The notes under the pieces were generated by a model. It had not been told where the DNA came from. It saw nothing but the letters and a program-made list of their open reading frames with translations, and did not search any database. DNA of 64,000 nt from Karstenula rhodostoma CBS 690.94 (Eukaryota; Ascomycota; Dothideomycetes; Pleosporales; Didymosphaeriaceae). The stretch spans positions 1,197,535 through 1,261,534 of the forward strand of contig MU001495.1 in assembly GCA_010093485.1 (NCBI GenBank). The letters are read 5' to 3'. How positions within the stretch are numbered: the stretch's first letter is position 1; every line of letters starts with the position of its first letter. Below, one piece after another: positions 1 through 10,642 of the stretch. A program made the translations under genes and the position numbers.

Positions 1-365
1 GTTGAAGAAGTGGGGCCTTCTGTATGCCCCACTACTTGACAACTTGCGAAGACTCAGCGGCCTGTAACGAAGGTTGTGCTTTGGTCTCCAATCGACCGTG
101 GACGAGCTGTTCCTCGAAGCATTGCAAATACGCTCCGGTGAACACAAAGACAACACGTGCATGAGCTCCTGGATAAGAGAAAGACTATTCTCCAACCGTG
201 TGGTATTCTGATTCAGGCACGAACATGGAAGACGTGGTAATTGCGGCCCTGCATATGCACGGCGAGGCACGACAACTCATTCGGTGCTTCCGTCTTACAC
301 ACTCTTGTATAAAGAGCGGCCCGCCTCAATGTCTGCCACGCCAGCTCTAGTGACTCGATTCCACG
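1..365. other. Left edge, no gene seen
   Basis: I see no convincing coding region here. The stretch directly precedes the DUF8021 gene and probably holds its promoter and 5' leader, together with the end of whatever lies left of the window. Confidence 0.4.
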
Positions 366-1217
366 ATGCGACTCTTTTCCCTCGCCATTGTTGCCTCGAC
401 AGCTTCGGCCGACTGCACTCGTGCCTTCCTCAAGACCGCTGCGGCAGACTACCTAGCCGCCCAAATCTCCGGCAGACCATCCACCTTCACCATCCATGCG
501 GCATCAAACTTCACGTACTTTGAGAACAACAACGCGCTCAGCCCCAACTCGACCAACAGCACTCTCACCTACCCCCTCAAAGTCGACTACAACTACTCCG
601 TCTACGACACGGTTCGCTGCGCAACTTTCACCGAGATGGTCGCAGCCAGAGATCCGCACCCTTTCATCATACATACGCGCATCGAGTACGGCCAGGGTGA
701 CGGGCAAGCACAGTTGCTTGAGGCTATTGTGACCGACCGTGGAGACTGGTTGTTCAACGCGACGACCGCGCTGCAGTACATCACCGCCGAACCGTGGCCA
801 CCAGTTGCAGAGGAAAAACAAGAAACCCGAGAATATCTTCAAAAGATCGGTGACCTGTACTTTGACCGCTTCGGCAACAAGAGTGTAGTCATTCCCTGGG
901 GACTACCTTGCTACAGAGTTGAGGGAGGATTGTACGCCAACGGGACAATGAACAACGCCACGGGTATCTGCGAGCAAGCGCTACCAAGCACGATCATCGT
1001 GCCTTACCGGAGGTACGTTGTGGATGAGGAGGCGGGCGTGGTAGATGTCTTTGTGGGGTTTCCCGGGCTGGATAGGACGCAGGGGAAGGATCCGATGCCG
1101 GATGGTCACTTGATCAGGGTCGAAGATCACAAGATCAAGTTCATGCATACCGCAAGTGCTTGTGTAGTTCCCGGTTGCGGAGAGTTTGACCCCGATGATC
1201 CATTCAAGGATACGTAG
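366..1217 (+). CDS. Secreted DUF8021-family protein
   Basis: A single uninterrupted frame encodes 283 residues. Residues 1-15 (MRLFSLAIVASTASA) form a signal peptide, so the product is probably extracellular. The body matches my recollection of the fungal DUF8021 family: an early CTRAFL segment, YDTVRCATFTEM near residue 82, RGDWLFNATTALQYI near 126, LYFDRFGNKSVVIPWGLPC near 165, and RRYVVDEEAGVVDVFVGFPGLDR near 215. The cysteines of the PWGLPC and VVPGCG segments could form disulfides, and several N-x-S/T sites suggest glycosylation. The length is normal and nothing is broken. The biochemical function of the family is unknown to me. The neighbour downstream, also secreted, is on the same strand but 700 bp away. 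Confidence 0.85.
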   Translation: MRLFSLAIVASTASADCTRAFLKTAAADYLAAQISGRPSTFTIHAASNFTYFENNNALSPNSTNSTLTYPLKVDYNYSVYDTVRCATFTEMVAARDPHPFIIHTRIEYGQGDGQAQLLEAIVTDRGDWLFNATTALQYITAEPWPPVAEEKQETREYLQKIGDLYFDRFGNKSVVIPWGLPCYRVEGGLYANGTMNNATGICEQALPSTIIVPYRRYVVDEEAGVVDVFVGFPGLDRTQGKDPMPDGHLIRVEDHKIKFMHTASACVVPGCGEFDPDDPFKDT

Positions 1218-1920
1218 AAGGATGGGCAGGGATGGAGGAGCAGGTAGGGTCCCTGAAAACGTAAGGTCTCTGCAGCAACAGAGAGGAGAAGATGTCGCAC
1301 CATCTAAGCACTCGTTTCCATGAACGATACCTTTGTAAAGGATTGAGCGTGGTGCTTGGTGTTGCTTTCGGGTGCACGGACCCCGGCTTCACAATTGCCT
1401 CGGTCCCTCGCTGCAATGAACTCTCCTTGACAATAGCCCGATGCCCGAAAAGACATACGTAACTCGCATCGCTTGACTGCCACTTTATAGGTTTCATCCA
1501 ACATGGCCACGATTCGACGCTTGCACTGGTCGACCCGAATGACACATGCAACAAAGGCAATGACAACATCAAAGCACCTTCATGAAGTGAAGTTCATAGC
1601 AGTGGCGCATGGGCAGTGGCGCATGTGCAGTGCAGCCATGTCATGGACGGAGACGCTACCCCGGATTTTGGAAGGCGACATGCAAGGCCCAGTTTTTACT
1701 CTGCTCCGCCCCTAGGCACAACTTGTTATTGATCATCTGCCAGCCTCCTATAGATGGAGCTTAGGTTGAATGTAGAAATAATGGGGTTTATCCGCTAATC
1801 ACAGCAGCCGGAAGAAATCCCAGGCCGAAAGAACCGGAAGCGTGATTGACAAGAGTCAGGGACGGAATGTATATATTACCTCGAGGTCCATCTACACGGT
1901 GAAGGCGTAAGACACAGAAA
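1218..1920. other. Intergenic; promoter of BNR gene
   Basis: No supported gene. A TATATATTA element at about 1869-1877 lies roughly 45-50 bp before the ATG at 1921 and is a candidate TATA box. Near 1598-1635 a short duplicated phrase (gtggcgcat / gcagtggcgcat) is visible. Confidence 0.4.
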
Positions 1921-3234
1921 ATGGGGTTCCTCGCTCGGACAGTTGCCATTGCAGCCTCGCTGCTATCACTCGCCAGCGCCGTTTCCATCTCGTCGACAAA
2001 AACGTTCAACATCAGTAACGATGTCGAGGGTTCAGTTCACCTGAACGCCCTTGCGTTTCAGCAAAGCCCTCTGACGACTTTCGGCGATTATCAATACGTA
2101 GCCTTCTACAAGACCGCATCCGGCTATGGAAAGCACTACGTTAATCTCGGTCGAAGGCGCATCGCACCATCGCTCGGCGATTGGCAATCGTTTGCTTTTA
2201 CCGACTACGTTCAGCAGACGCTCGATGAGCACAATACAATTAGCATGGGTATTAGCGGAGACGGCAAGATCCATCTGAGTTTCGACCACCATGATGTGCC
2301 GCTCAACTACCGCGTCTCCACATCTGGTATCGCCAAAACCATACCATCTGACTGGAGCATGAGCACTTTCGGTGGTTCGGTCCAGCACAGCCTACTCGGA
2401 TCTACAGGACCATGGACTCCTCTCACCTACCCGCGTTTTGAGCGTCTTGCGAATGGCGACATGCTTATGGAATTTCGTATCGGTCAAAGTGGATCCGGCG
2501 ACTCATACATCCACCGCTACTCCGCATCCTCCGGCTCCTGGAGTGCAGTCGGGAAATACTTGCAGGGCGAAGACAATAACGCCTACATCAACGGGTTCAC
2601 TTCCTCGAATGGCAAGCTCTTCACCAGCTGGACCGTACGTGAAACGCCCGACGCAAGTACCAACCACGACTTCTACTTCGCGCTCTCGGAAGACGATGGC
2701 AAGACCTGGAAAGCCTCGAGCGGCAGCACAGTTGCGAAACCCATCACGCCGTCGACTGCCGGCATCAAGGTCTTTACCATAGCGCAAAACAAGCAGATCA
2801 TGAACCAAGAAGCGCAAACCGCCGACGAAAAGGGAAACTTCCACGCACTAATGCGCGACAACACTTCCGGAACAGCGCGCTTCTACCACTACAGACGGAC
2901 GGCGACCGGTACCTTCACCAAGACTGCGATCAACGCTCCCGGTCTTTCCAACCCTCCCTATCTCGCATATCGAGGCAAGCTCGCTGCCAAGGGTGACAGT
3001 CTGATAGCGATTCTGCCGGATGCACCCAAGAATACTACCACGCTGTACGGCGCGACTGCCGGCGGAAACTACCAGGACTGGAAGCTCCTGGCTACGATCC
3101 AGAATACGGCTGGTGAGCCAGGAGTCGACGAGGAAAGGCTGCAGCAGAGCAATATTTTGAGCGTGTTTATACGGCAAGGAGGGCCATTTGGTGAGCGGAA
3201 GATTCAGGTGTGGGACTACGATGTGAAGTGGTAG
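1921..3234 (+). CDS. Secreted BNR-repeat beta-propeller protein, possible polysaccharide lyase
   Basis: An intronless frame of 437 residues opens with a signal peptide (about residues 1-20, ending in SLASA). The rest has the repeated aromatic/Asp-rich strands of a BNR_4-type seven-bladed propeller: DGKIHLSFDHHDVPLNYR near 105, TYPRFERLANGDMLMEFRIGQSGSGD near 168, YINGF near 220, LSEDDGKTWKASSG near 255 (an Asp-box-like SxDxGxTW), and NQEAQTADEKGNFHALMRD near 290. In established knowledge this superfamily includes rhamnose-glucuronate lyases and hydrolases acting on gum-arabic-type side chains (PL42/GH145) and ulvan lyases. I infer an extracellular role in plant polysaccharide breakdown; the exact family is not settled. 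The start is supported by the signal peptide and the upstream TATA-like box. Confidence 0.75.
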   Translation: MGFLARTVAIAASLLSLASAVSISSTKTFNISNDVEGSVHLNALAFQQSPLTTFGDYQYVAFYKTASGYGKHYVNLGRRRIAPSLGDWQSFAFTDYVQQTLDEHNTISMGISGDGKIHLSFDHHDVPLNYRVSTSGIAKTIPSDWSMSTFGGSVQHSLLGSTGPWTPLTYPRFERLANGDMLMEFRIGQSGSGDSYIHRYSASSGSWSAVGKYLQGEDNNAYINGFTSSNGKLFTSWTVRETPDASTNHDFYFALSEDDGKTWKASSGSTVAKPITPSTAGIKVFTIAQNKQIMNQEAQTADEKGNFHALMRDNTSGTARFYHYRRTATGTFTKTAINAPGLSNPPYLAYRGKLAAKGDSLIAILPDAPKNTTTLYGATAGGNYQDWKLLATIQNTAGEPGVDEERLQQSNILSVFIRQGGPFGERKIQVWDYDVKW

Positions 3235-3989
3235 GGAAGGTGAGTACTTTCGATAGCGCGAATAAGGACCAATGCACGACACGGAGAAGAGAACATACCA
3301 AATCATTTCCATGATCTGGTGTGCCGCTACTTTGAGGCTTTGATGCTTGGATTACACTCATCTTGCGCTGTATGCCTTTGCGAGATAACGACGGCCTATC
3401 TGCGTGAGTCCATTGTGCACAATATAGTATGTGGAGCGTCAACATGATTTTGAGCCTCTCCATCTGATCCCGCAGCAGAGTAAGCGGGCTGCTTCCAGTC
3501 TGGAGTCATCCAACAGCTGTCAGGCGCCATCCCGCATCTCTCGATAGAATTGCTGCTCGGGTAGGTTTCCACTCGCTTGGGGCTGTCGTTCTTAGGCTAT
3601 TTGTGCAGGGATTGGAGTCTAGATGCTGGTACGCGAAGCCATCCCGAGGTTGCTATACCACGATTGTCGCACAGTACGCGCAAACGCAGCGGGTAGCGAG
3701 CGCCACCGCGGTCGCTCTAACACAAGCAGCGTCGGTATCGCCGCAATTGCCCTGGTGACCTTCTGCTTTCGTAGGCACTTGGAGTACGAACTGAAGGCTT
3801 CAGCTGAGTTTGACTTTGTGGCAACCTTGCGCTGAATAGAGGGCTAGAAGAAGTATGGTTTAGATTACAGAAATGGCTCAGTGTAGCGAGGCAATCACCT
3901 ATTTAAAGCAGGCTTGGGGTGTGCCACAAACGCAGAGAGCCTTGTTTCCAATACACGGAGAACATCAGCCAGGTTAAAAACGAGTACCA
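3235..3989. other. Intergenic, no gene seen
   Basis: Only a 70-codon plus-strand frame (3623-3835) occurs, without recognisable features. A TTTAAA motif near 3902 precedes the gene starting at 3990. Confidence 0.4.
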
Positions 3990-5587
3990 ATGTCTTCATC
4001 ACTTGAGAAAGAAGCAGATGGTGAGTGAAAATGTCATTGAAAGATGTCTTATGCTAAAGGAAGTACAGAACTGCTGGCTCAGTTCCAGGATGTGAAGCCC
4101 GACACCAGCTATCTTCTGAACGAGAAACGGATTAACGCCCTCGAAGCCTGTGATCATGGCGTGCTGGCTTCCATGGACGACGAGCTGGTCAAAGATTCCG
4201 AACCACTGTACACCATGATAACAGACCAAGGCGAGAATGCTTTCAACAAGATTCAGGACGAGCATGGTCGGGACGTCTACATATGTGCCACAAAACATGC
4301 TGCCCTGTGGGTTTACGCAAATGACAGCACAGCAGACAAGCCTGCGAGTCTTGAAATTGGAGTGATGAGCGCGAACGGTGGACAGGCATCATCCACTATC
4401 GTTGACGCGTTATGGGATCAGAAGGATCACATTATCATTGGGTCTCTGGCATTAGGCATCGGAGCTGTTGTCGGGAAGCAAATCACCGCAGCCTTGACGA
4501 AGAAAGCCGCAGAGGCTGCTGAGATTGTGGCCGCGGGCCTAGCTCGCGATGACGCCTACAAGATCCTCTCGGCCGCTCGCAAGAATGGTGACCCGGGCAA
4601 GATCAAAAGCGCCATCCAAAGGCTCGGAGATGCCAGAAAAACTGTCGATAAACTTTGGATGAAGAACATACCCAAGGGTGGCATGGGCGAGAAGATCATG
4701 CAGCTTGCGACCAAGTATCCCAAGTTCTCCGGCTTCCTCGGCGGTACTATCGTTAGCATCGTCATGACGATCGCATTCGAGATCATATGGCATTATATCA
4801 ACAAGGACCTGTTCATCAGTGCCAGGATCTACAACTGGGATACGCGAGCTTGGGAGATCGACGATTGGTACCACGACAATGGAATTCTGGTGGGCGACGT
4901 GGCTTTTGAGAAGAAACAGATTCCTGCCGCAGGTATGTCCCATGATCCGGGAATCATATTGCACAAGAAAGTGCAGCTGAGTCATATTCCAGTCAAAACG
5001 CAACCAACACCCTGGGGCGATCGTTTGGGCACATGGAAGTCGGTCAAATTCGTGGAATACAGCTTCCAGAACAGTACGTTGTCCCCGAATATCCATTTTT
5101 AGTGGATAACACGTGCTCATAAATCGTTCTCAAATCGCAGGCTTCACGATTTTGGACGGCATCGGCATTGCCCTCAGGGCGCGCTCAGTCGATGGCAAGA
5201 ATGGTGAGTGAAGAACCGAAAACCTCATGAAATCACAAGGACTGATGGACTCGATCGTAGGCATCGCCATGGGCTACTTGTGCTCATTCACCAAGTCCAA
5301 CCAGTTAATAATCAGAGAGAGTTACCCAGGGTCCATCAAAGATTTCTACTGGGACAACAACAACTGGCCATCTGAACGTCCGACAAAGGTTGAATGTGAG
5401 ACCGACGGCGGCGACGGCGGCAGGATCAAAGTAACAGCAAGCACGAATGCGTTGAACGGTGCGAAGGAGGGAAAGTATGACTTTGTTGTCAACATTGGGA
5501 ATCCTGGGAGGAAAGTTGAAGGGAGGTGAGTCCTTATATATACCGTCTGCATCTGTTCAATGACAGCAATGGGATTTTAGGCAGTGA
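3990..5587 (+). CDS. Unrecognised protein with central membrane-active helices and beta-rich ends
   Basis: I join five exons: 3990-4020, 4069-5073, 5141-5203, 5261-5525 and 5581-5587, giving 456 residues. The first intron has a perfect TGCTAA branch site and restores MSSSLEKEADELLAQFQDVKP. If the last intron is not spliced the protein ends at 5529, only one residue shorter. An N-terminal domain (about residues 1-115) includes YICATKHAALWVYAND. A long helical section follows, with two hydrophobic helices, IIIGSLALGIGAVVGKQI and FSGFLGGTIVSIVMTIAFEI, flanking an Ala-rich amphipathic helix. A C-terminal beta-rich domain has repeated W/Y/D motifs (IYNWDTRAWEIDDWYHDNG, IKDFYWDNNNWP). There is no signal peptide. 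The beta-helical hairpin-beta layout recalls membrane-inserting proteins, but that is inference only and I recognise no family. Confidence 0.75.
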
Positions 5588-6055
5588 AACGGACAGGGAA
5601 AGTTTGATTTCGTCCCACACAAATGTACGGCAGATGAATCACACGCACACGATCTGTTCAACGTGACATCCAGGAGTGCACTCTCAAGACTTGGTCCATT
5701 GATCGGTGAACCATGTCGAGGCGAGCGTAGTAGCGTATTCTTTCGTGATAAAGCGCACATAGGGAATACATTTAGCCAATCGTTTTAATACAGTAAATGT
5801 TGTCAATTAACTATGTGTGTGTTACACATGATTTGCTCAAGGCAGGTGGACAACACTAAAGTGTGTCATGTCGTACATCATCATTAATCGTGGACACGTA
5901 ATGTTGTAGCCTCCGCGCCGTTGCAATCATCGTCCTAAACCATATGCGTGGAAATAGAGTGGTCGAATAGCGTTTCCTTACGCCATGAAACCACGCCATA
6001 CCCTCCTAATTGTGAAAATTGCTGATTTCATGTATCGCATGTTCGAGATGGTCGC
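5588..6055. other. Convergent intergenic region
   Basis: This is the shared 3' region between the plus-strand gene ending at 5587 and the minus-strand MYND gene ending at 6056. It is moderately A+T-rich and presumably holds both 3' UTRs. I see no gene. Confidence 0.4.
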
Positions 6056-6909
6056 TCAATAAAGAGCGGGATCGCACACCTTCTTGTGGACCTTCCAGTG
6101 CTTCTTCTGGCATGCCGCACTGCAGTACCTCCTAACCTTGCACTTTCCACACTGCATCAGCGCGGAGCTATTCGCCTGAGCCGTGGCGCCGCAGCCTCCA
6201 CAAGCATCCGGTTTGGCATGCTGTGCACGAAGCTCCTTGATGACCGCGGAAGTGGAAGAATCACCCATACCGGTGTTGAAGAGGCCACCTGGACCGATGA
6301 CGTTCATGCCGACGTAGCCGAAGGGATTTGGTTTGTAATCCTCGTCACTCATGGAATTGGCAGTCTCGATAAGACTCTTGGACTCGAAATCATATGGGAC
6401 GCCATTGGTGAAACCATCCGGTCCGAAGAGAGCCTTGCGCATTTGCTTCAGAGCGCCAGGCATCAAACCACCTTCGGTGTAGACCATCTTGAGCATGATG
6501 AGGTATTCGGCCGGGAGAGAGCAGCCGAGACCCATAGCGCATGCGCCGAGGAGAACATAGGCGTAGCACGGATCTTGGAGGAAGCTCCACTTGGACGGCG
6601 GCGCGAGCATGGCGGCTTTCTTCTCCTTGATGAGGTCTACAAGCACGCCGGAATCGAGGTGCTGGCGGACGATGTCGGGGTGCGTGGGATGTAGGAGGCT
6701 AAAGTAGACATGCTCTTCAGCATCTGCGTCACCGTCTGCATTGGCTTTGGCAACGGCCTCCTCCTCCAGCTTGTCGAGGCCTGCTTCGGCACCCATGTCG
6801 GAGACCATGTCGAAGTCATGGTCCGACTGAAAGAGGTCTGAGAGCTTAGTATGGCTCGTACTATTTTGGGTGGATGGCCAGTGGACTTACCGTGACCCCA
6901 GGCACCCAT
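6056..6909 (-). CDS. MYND-type zinc-finger protein
   Basis: Two exons, complement of 6891-6909 and 6056-6837, give 266 residues. The joined start reads MGAWGHDLFQSDHDFDMVSDM; this MGAWGxxLF.SD opening is common to a group of fungal MYND proteins and fixes the start. The C-terminus is a complete MYND finger: CGGCGATAQANSSALMQC, CGKCKVRRYCSAACQ and KKHWKVHKKVC supply the Cys/His zinc ligands in the usual spacing. The central 180 residues (YAYVLLGACAMGLGCSLPAEYL) are helical and uncharacterised. MYND fingers bind proline-rich peptides, so a protein-protein adaptor role is likely. It is probably cytosolic or nuclear, with no signal peptide or membrane segment. The 53-bp intron (6838-6890) has a GTAAGT donor. 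Confidence 0.85.
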
Positions 6910-7809
6910 ATTTGCGACGGAGTTTTTGTTCGAGCGGTGCGGATCTGTGGCGTTTAGCTTCTGTGGAGTTCGGTGACTGCTGGATCACAGCTGCAGGGCG
7001 TACCGCTTGTTGCTTGTCTTTGTACCTCAATGCAGCGGGCGGTGATGTGGGGTGGAGAGAGGATGAAGCTGGTGTGATTTCTCTAGTTCGCGTAGGCAGC
7101 GGTGCAGGTAAAACGCGTCGTGTCACGCTGCGTAGAAAATGGAAGTCGCGATGACGCGCTATCACGTGACGCGTGTGACACCTGGGCAGCCCTTGAGACT
7201 CACCCCATACCTTCTACGCATCCAGACTCAACCCATACCTTCTACGCATCCGGCCTCTACCGAAGCGCTAGCTCACAGCTCGTCTCGGGTCGCATCTCAT
7301 GGATGATATCTGAGTCCACGGGGACTCATCGTCCTGCAGCACGCTTCCTTTTGTATCACTTTTGGACGGCAGTCCATGTCCATGTCCATATTTGTCTATC
7401 ACTTTACGGGATACTACTTTGTAGTTCGAGTCAACAATCAGAAAACCATCGTCCTGCAGCAACTCTGCTGAGCCTGTCGCATGTGCGATCGGACGGGACG
7501 AGCTGGCTTCTCCTGTCAAATGAACTTGGCTTCCTAGCTAACAAAATGGCCAATCCGAACACAGGATCACATATTCTGGCCTAAGTCGCTCAGCAACGAG
7601 CATCGTGAGTTTTGGTCTGATGCATGGCCAGACCATGTTTACGCGAGTTGGAGACGCTTGGCGGGGCTCGTTTTCTCCGCTCGGATTTGCGCGTCGTGTG
7701 CGGCTTCTCCGCTCCACGAGCAGGGATGCTGCGCCTCGACCTGGGAAGAGGGTTGCGAGCACTGAGCAGCGACTTCTCCGGAACCCAAATTACACACGTC
7801 AAGGACATT
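6910..7809. other. Divergent intergenic region with short direct repeats
   Basis: This region separates the minus-strand MYND gene from the plus-strand P450. ORFs here look like chance frames. Two short direct repeats are visible: CCATACCTTCTACGCATCC at about 7206 and 7235, and ATCGTCCTGCAGCA at about 7328 and 7449. No tRNA or other RNA gene was recognised. Confidence 0.45.
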
Positions 7810-9551
7810 ATGGCAAGGCAGGATTTCTCATTGCTTCAGGTGGCACTGTATATTGGTGGCGCGGTCGGTTCTCTAGAGCCCTCTCGATAGGCTAAACTAA
7901 CGACTGAAGTATCTCGCCTTTAGTGCCTGTCGAGCGGTGTACAACGTCTACTTGCATCCGCTGGCCAAAATTCCTGGGCCCAAATTACGTGCTGCGTTCT
8001 ACTTTCCCCACAATCTCGAGCTTGTTGCCGGTGATATCGTTCACAACTGGCACAAGCTGCACGAGCAGTACGGCGAAGTCGTTCGCGTGTCTCCGTCATG
8101 GATCTCCTTCACCAACCCCGACGCGTGGCGAGGTAAGATGGCCTTCTGTAGGCTTTTCCCCTGCATGTTAGCTAATGAATCAAGATATATACGGCTATGG
8201 AAACGGGAAACCGATCCCCAAAGATCCGCTCGTGTACAACACTGCTGAGAATAGAACCCGTCCCGCAAACATCCTTTGTAGGTACTACCAATGAGACACA
8301 TCATATGAAGCTGATATTTCATAAATCATAGCTTCGAACGATGCAGACCATGCCCGTATACGCCGCTGTATGAACCACGCCTTCTCCGACCAAGCCCTCC
8401 GCAGCCAAGAACCCATCATCGGCTCCTACATTACGCTGCTTATCTCTAAGCTGCAGGCTATGGCAAGAGATGGTACTCCTGTAGATATCATGCGCTACGT
8501 CAATTACACTACCTTCGACATTCTTGGAGACCTTTGTTTTGGGGAGTCATTCAATGCATTGGAGTCGGAGGAATACAGCGAGTGGATGGCCAATCTCTTC
8601 AAAGGCATCAAACTTGTACCCTTCGTCCGACTATTCAAGCAATATCCAATCATCGGTCTGCCATTCTGGATCTTGACCAAGATATTTCCGCAAATACTGG
8701 CAGCGAGGACCAAGCATGACAACTACACTGTAGAAAAGACGGCCAAGAGGATAGAGAAGAACACAGATAGAAAAGACTTCATGAGGTAAGAGTGTTTCGT
8801 CCGTGATTAACATACGCACGCTCATGCTCTCAGCTATATATTGAAACACAACGACGAGAAAGGCATGACCAGAGATGAGATCATGCGTACCTCAGGTGTC
8901 CTTATCGTAGCCGGCAGCGAAACCTCGGCCACCCTCCTCAGCGGAGCAATATACTACCTCCTCTCAAACCCAACATGGCTCGAAAAAGTCAGAGAAGAAC
9001 TCGATGGCGCATTCAAGACAGAATCTGACATGACGTTCGCGCCGCTAGGCCAGTTGAAAGTACTTAATGCTGTGCTCACCGAAACCTTTCGCATGTATCC
9101 CCCAGTACCTGTCATTCTGCCTCGCGCAACGGTAAAAGGAGATGCAATAGTATGCGGGACGTTCATCCCGAAAGGCTGTACCGTAGGCGTCACGTCGTAT
9201 GCGGCGTCTCGCTCGTCGCATAACTTCAGACACCCCGACATATTTGCGCCACAGAGGCATCTCGGTGACCCGGAATTTAGTGATGATAAACGGACTGTCA
9301 TACAGCCCTTCTCCGTTGGGCCAAGAAACTGCATCGGCCAGGTACGTAATGTTTCGTTCAACTGTGGATGCAGCACTGACAGTCTCCAGACCATGGCGTG
9401 GCTTGAGTTGCGAGCGATTCTTGCTAAACTGTTGTGGCACTTCGACATGGAGCTTGTGGATAAATCGCAGAAGTGGGACCAGCATAAGGTCTTCGTTTTG
9501 TGGGACAAACCGGCGCTTATGGTCAGGCTAAAAATGAGGAAGCATGGGTAA
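7810..9551 (+). CDS. Cytochrome P450 monooxygenase (CYP65-like)
   Basis: Six exons (7810-7863, 7910-8132, 8185-8277, 8332-8785, 8834-9341, 9390-9551) join in phase to 497 residues, a normal full length. The N-terminal hydrophobic anchor leads to YLAFSACRAVYNVYLHPLAKIPGPK, the proline-rich hinge typical of ER P450s. The I-helix oxygen motif is AGSETS, the K-helix ExxR is ETFR, and the haem loop is FSVGPRNCIG with its ligand cysteine. The hinge and general pattern resemble CYP65/trichothecene C-15 hydroxylase-like enzymes, which often act in secondary metabolism; substrate unknown. Exon 1 is the least certain: I chose the GTCGGT donor at 7864 because it restores phase with the YLAF exon. No biosynthetic core enzyme lies beside it; the neighbours are a MYND protein and a hypothetical gene. 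Confidence 0.9.
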
Positions 9552-9886
9552 TGTGGGATGGTTGGTCGTCCGAACTGCAACTCTGGGGACATCGTGGAGA
9601 AGGAGCAATACCTGGGACAAGATACGAAGAGTGTCAAGAGAAATTAGGGGATTCGCACTGGTTCTACGCGAGAACGAGTATGGTACTGGGTCCACGGCCT
9701 CCACCTAAAATCCCAACACATTTCTTTCCCAAAGTCATGCAGTCTGGTAGCGAGCCCCGAATGCGCACGAAATATCAGTGCAGGAAAGAAACATCAATGA
9801 ACACTGGACGTACTGATCCTCTATTCACCATCTCTTGCAGTGCGCTCTGTCACACTCATTCCTGATCCAACACAGGTCATTGAGCC

Positions 9887-10642
9887 ATGTCTCCTCGCTC
9901 CAACCAAAGCCACAAAGGCTCAGACAGTTTGAGCCACGTGGCAAGCCAACGGCAAGGGCCCGAAAGCGCGAAGGCTCATAGTACAAGGAAACGTAAGTGA
10001 AGTTTTTCCTACTTCTTCTGGTGTGTCGAATAATGTGTTGCGAAAAGCAGTGTCCCTGCGCCATTTCTAACATGTTCAGGCGGATACGTCGTCCAAAGGA
10101 ACATGCGAACAAGGTGGCGTAAGTGATTCCAAGCCGGATAATGTTCTAGAGATGCGCTTTTCACAGCGGCCTCCAAGGCATGGAGCCCCTTCTCTACCCA
10201 TCCACTAACGCAGGCAGACCCTTATCCAAATCAAGCAAGAATTATCCACAGACGACTACGCGGCGGCAAATTGCAGAGCGATTTCATATCATTGGTCTTG
10301 GGATCGCATATCAATCTCCAACCGGAGCAAATCTCTAGGCTGTTGAGTCAAAGCATGCATACGTGGGTGGAGCACGGACCCGAGGAATCCGAAGTGAAGA
10401 TATCCGAGTGCATCAGGAAAGCCGCTGAAAGAAAGCACGCTGACGATATCGACGCGATGGTACAGCTCGCCGAAAAGCTAAAGAAGATAGATGTCGAAGA
10501 GCCGGACGATGGTCTCTCCAAGGCCAAGCCGTTCGAAGATGATGAGATGGGTGATATCCTGCCCAAAACCAGGCAAATTAGGGATGTCGAGATGGGGGGC
10601 GTGCCGGAATCGTCCGAAGCGTCAATGGATACTAGTATCTGA
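9887..10642 (+). CDS. Hypothetical protein, acidic C-terminus
   Basis: Three exons (9887-9992, 10080-10118, 10167-10642) join in phase to 206 residues. The first intron has a TTCTAAC branch site and both donors are GTAAGT, which is good evidence for a real gene. The N-terminal 75 residues are basic and Ser/Arg-rich (MSPRSNQSHKGSDSLSH). A central helical block (DFISLVLGSHINLQPEQISRLL through AMVQLAEKLKKIDVEE) follows, then an acidic, Asp/Glu/Met-rich tail. No signal peptide, membrane segment or known domain is seen. I do not recognise a family. It starts about 335 bp after the P450 on the same strand, but no functional link is implied. Confidence 0.65.
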
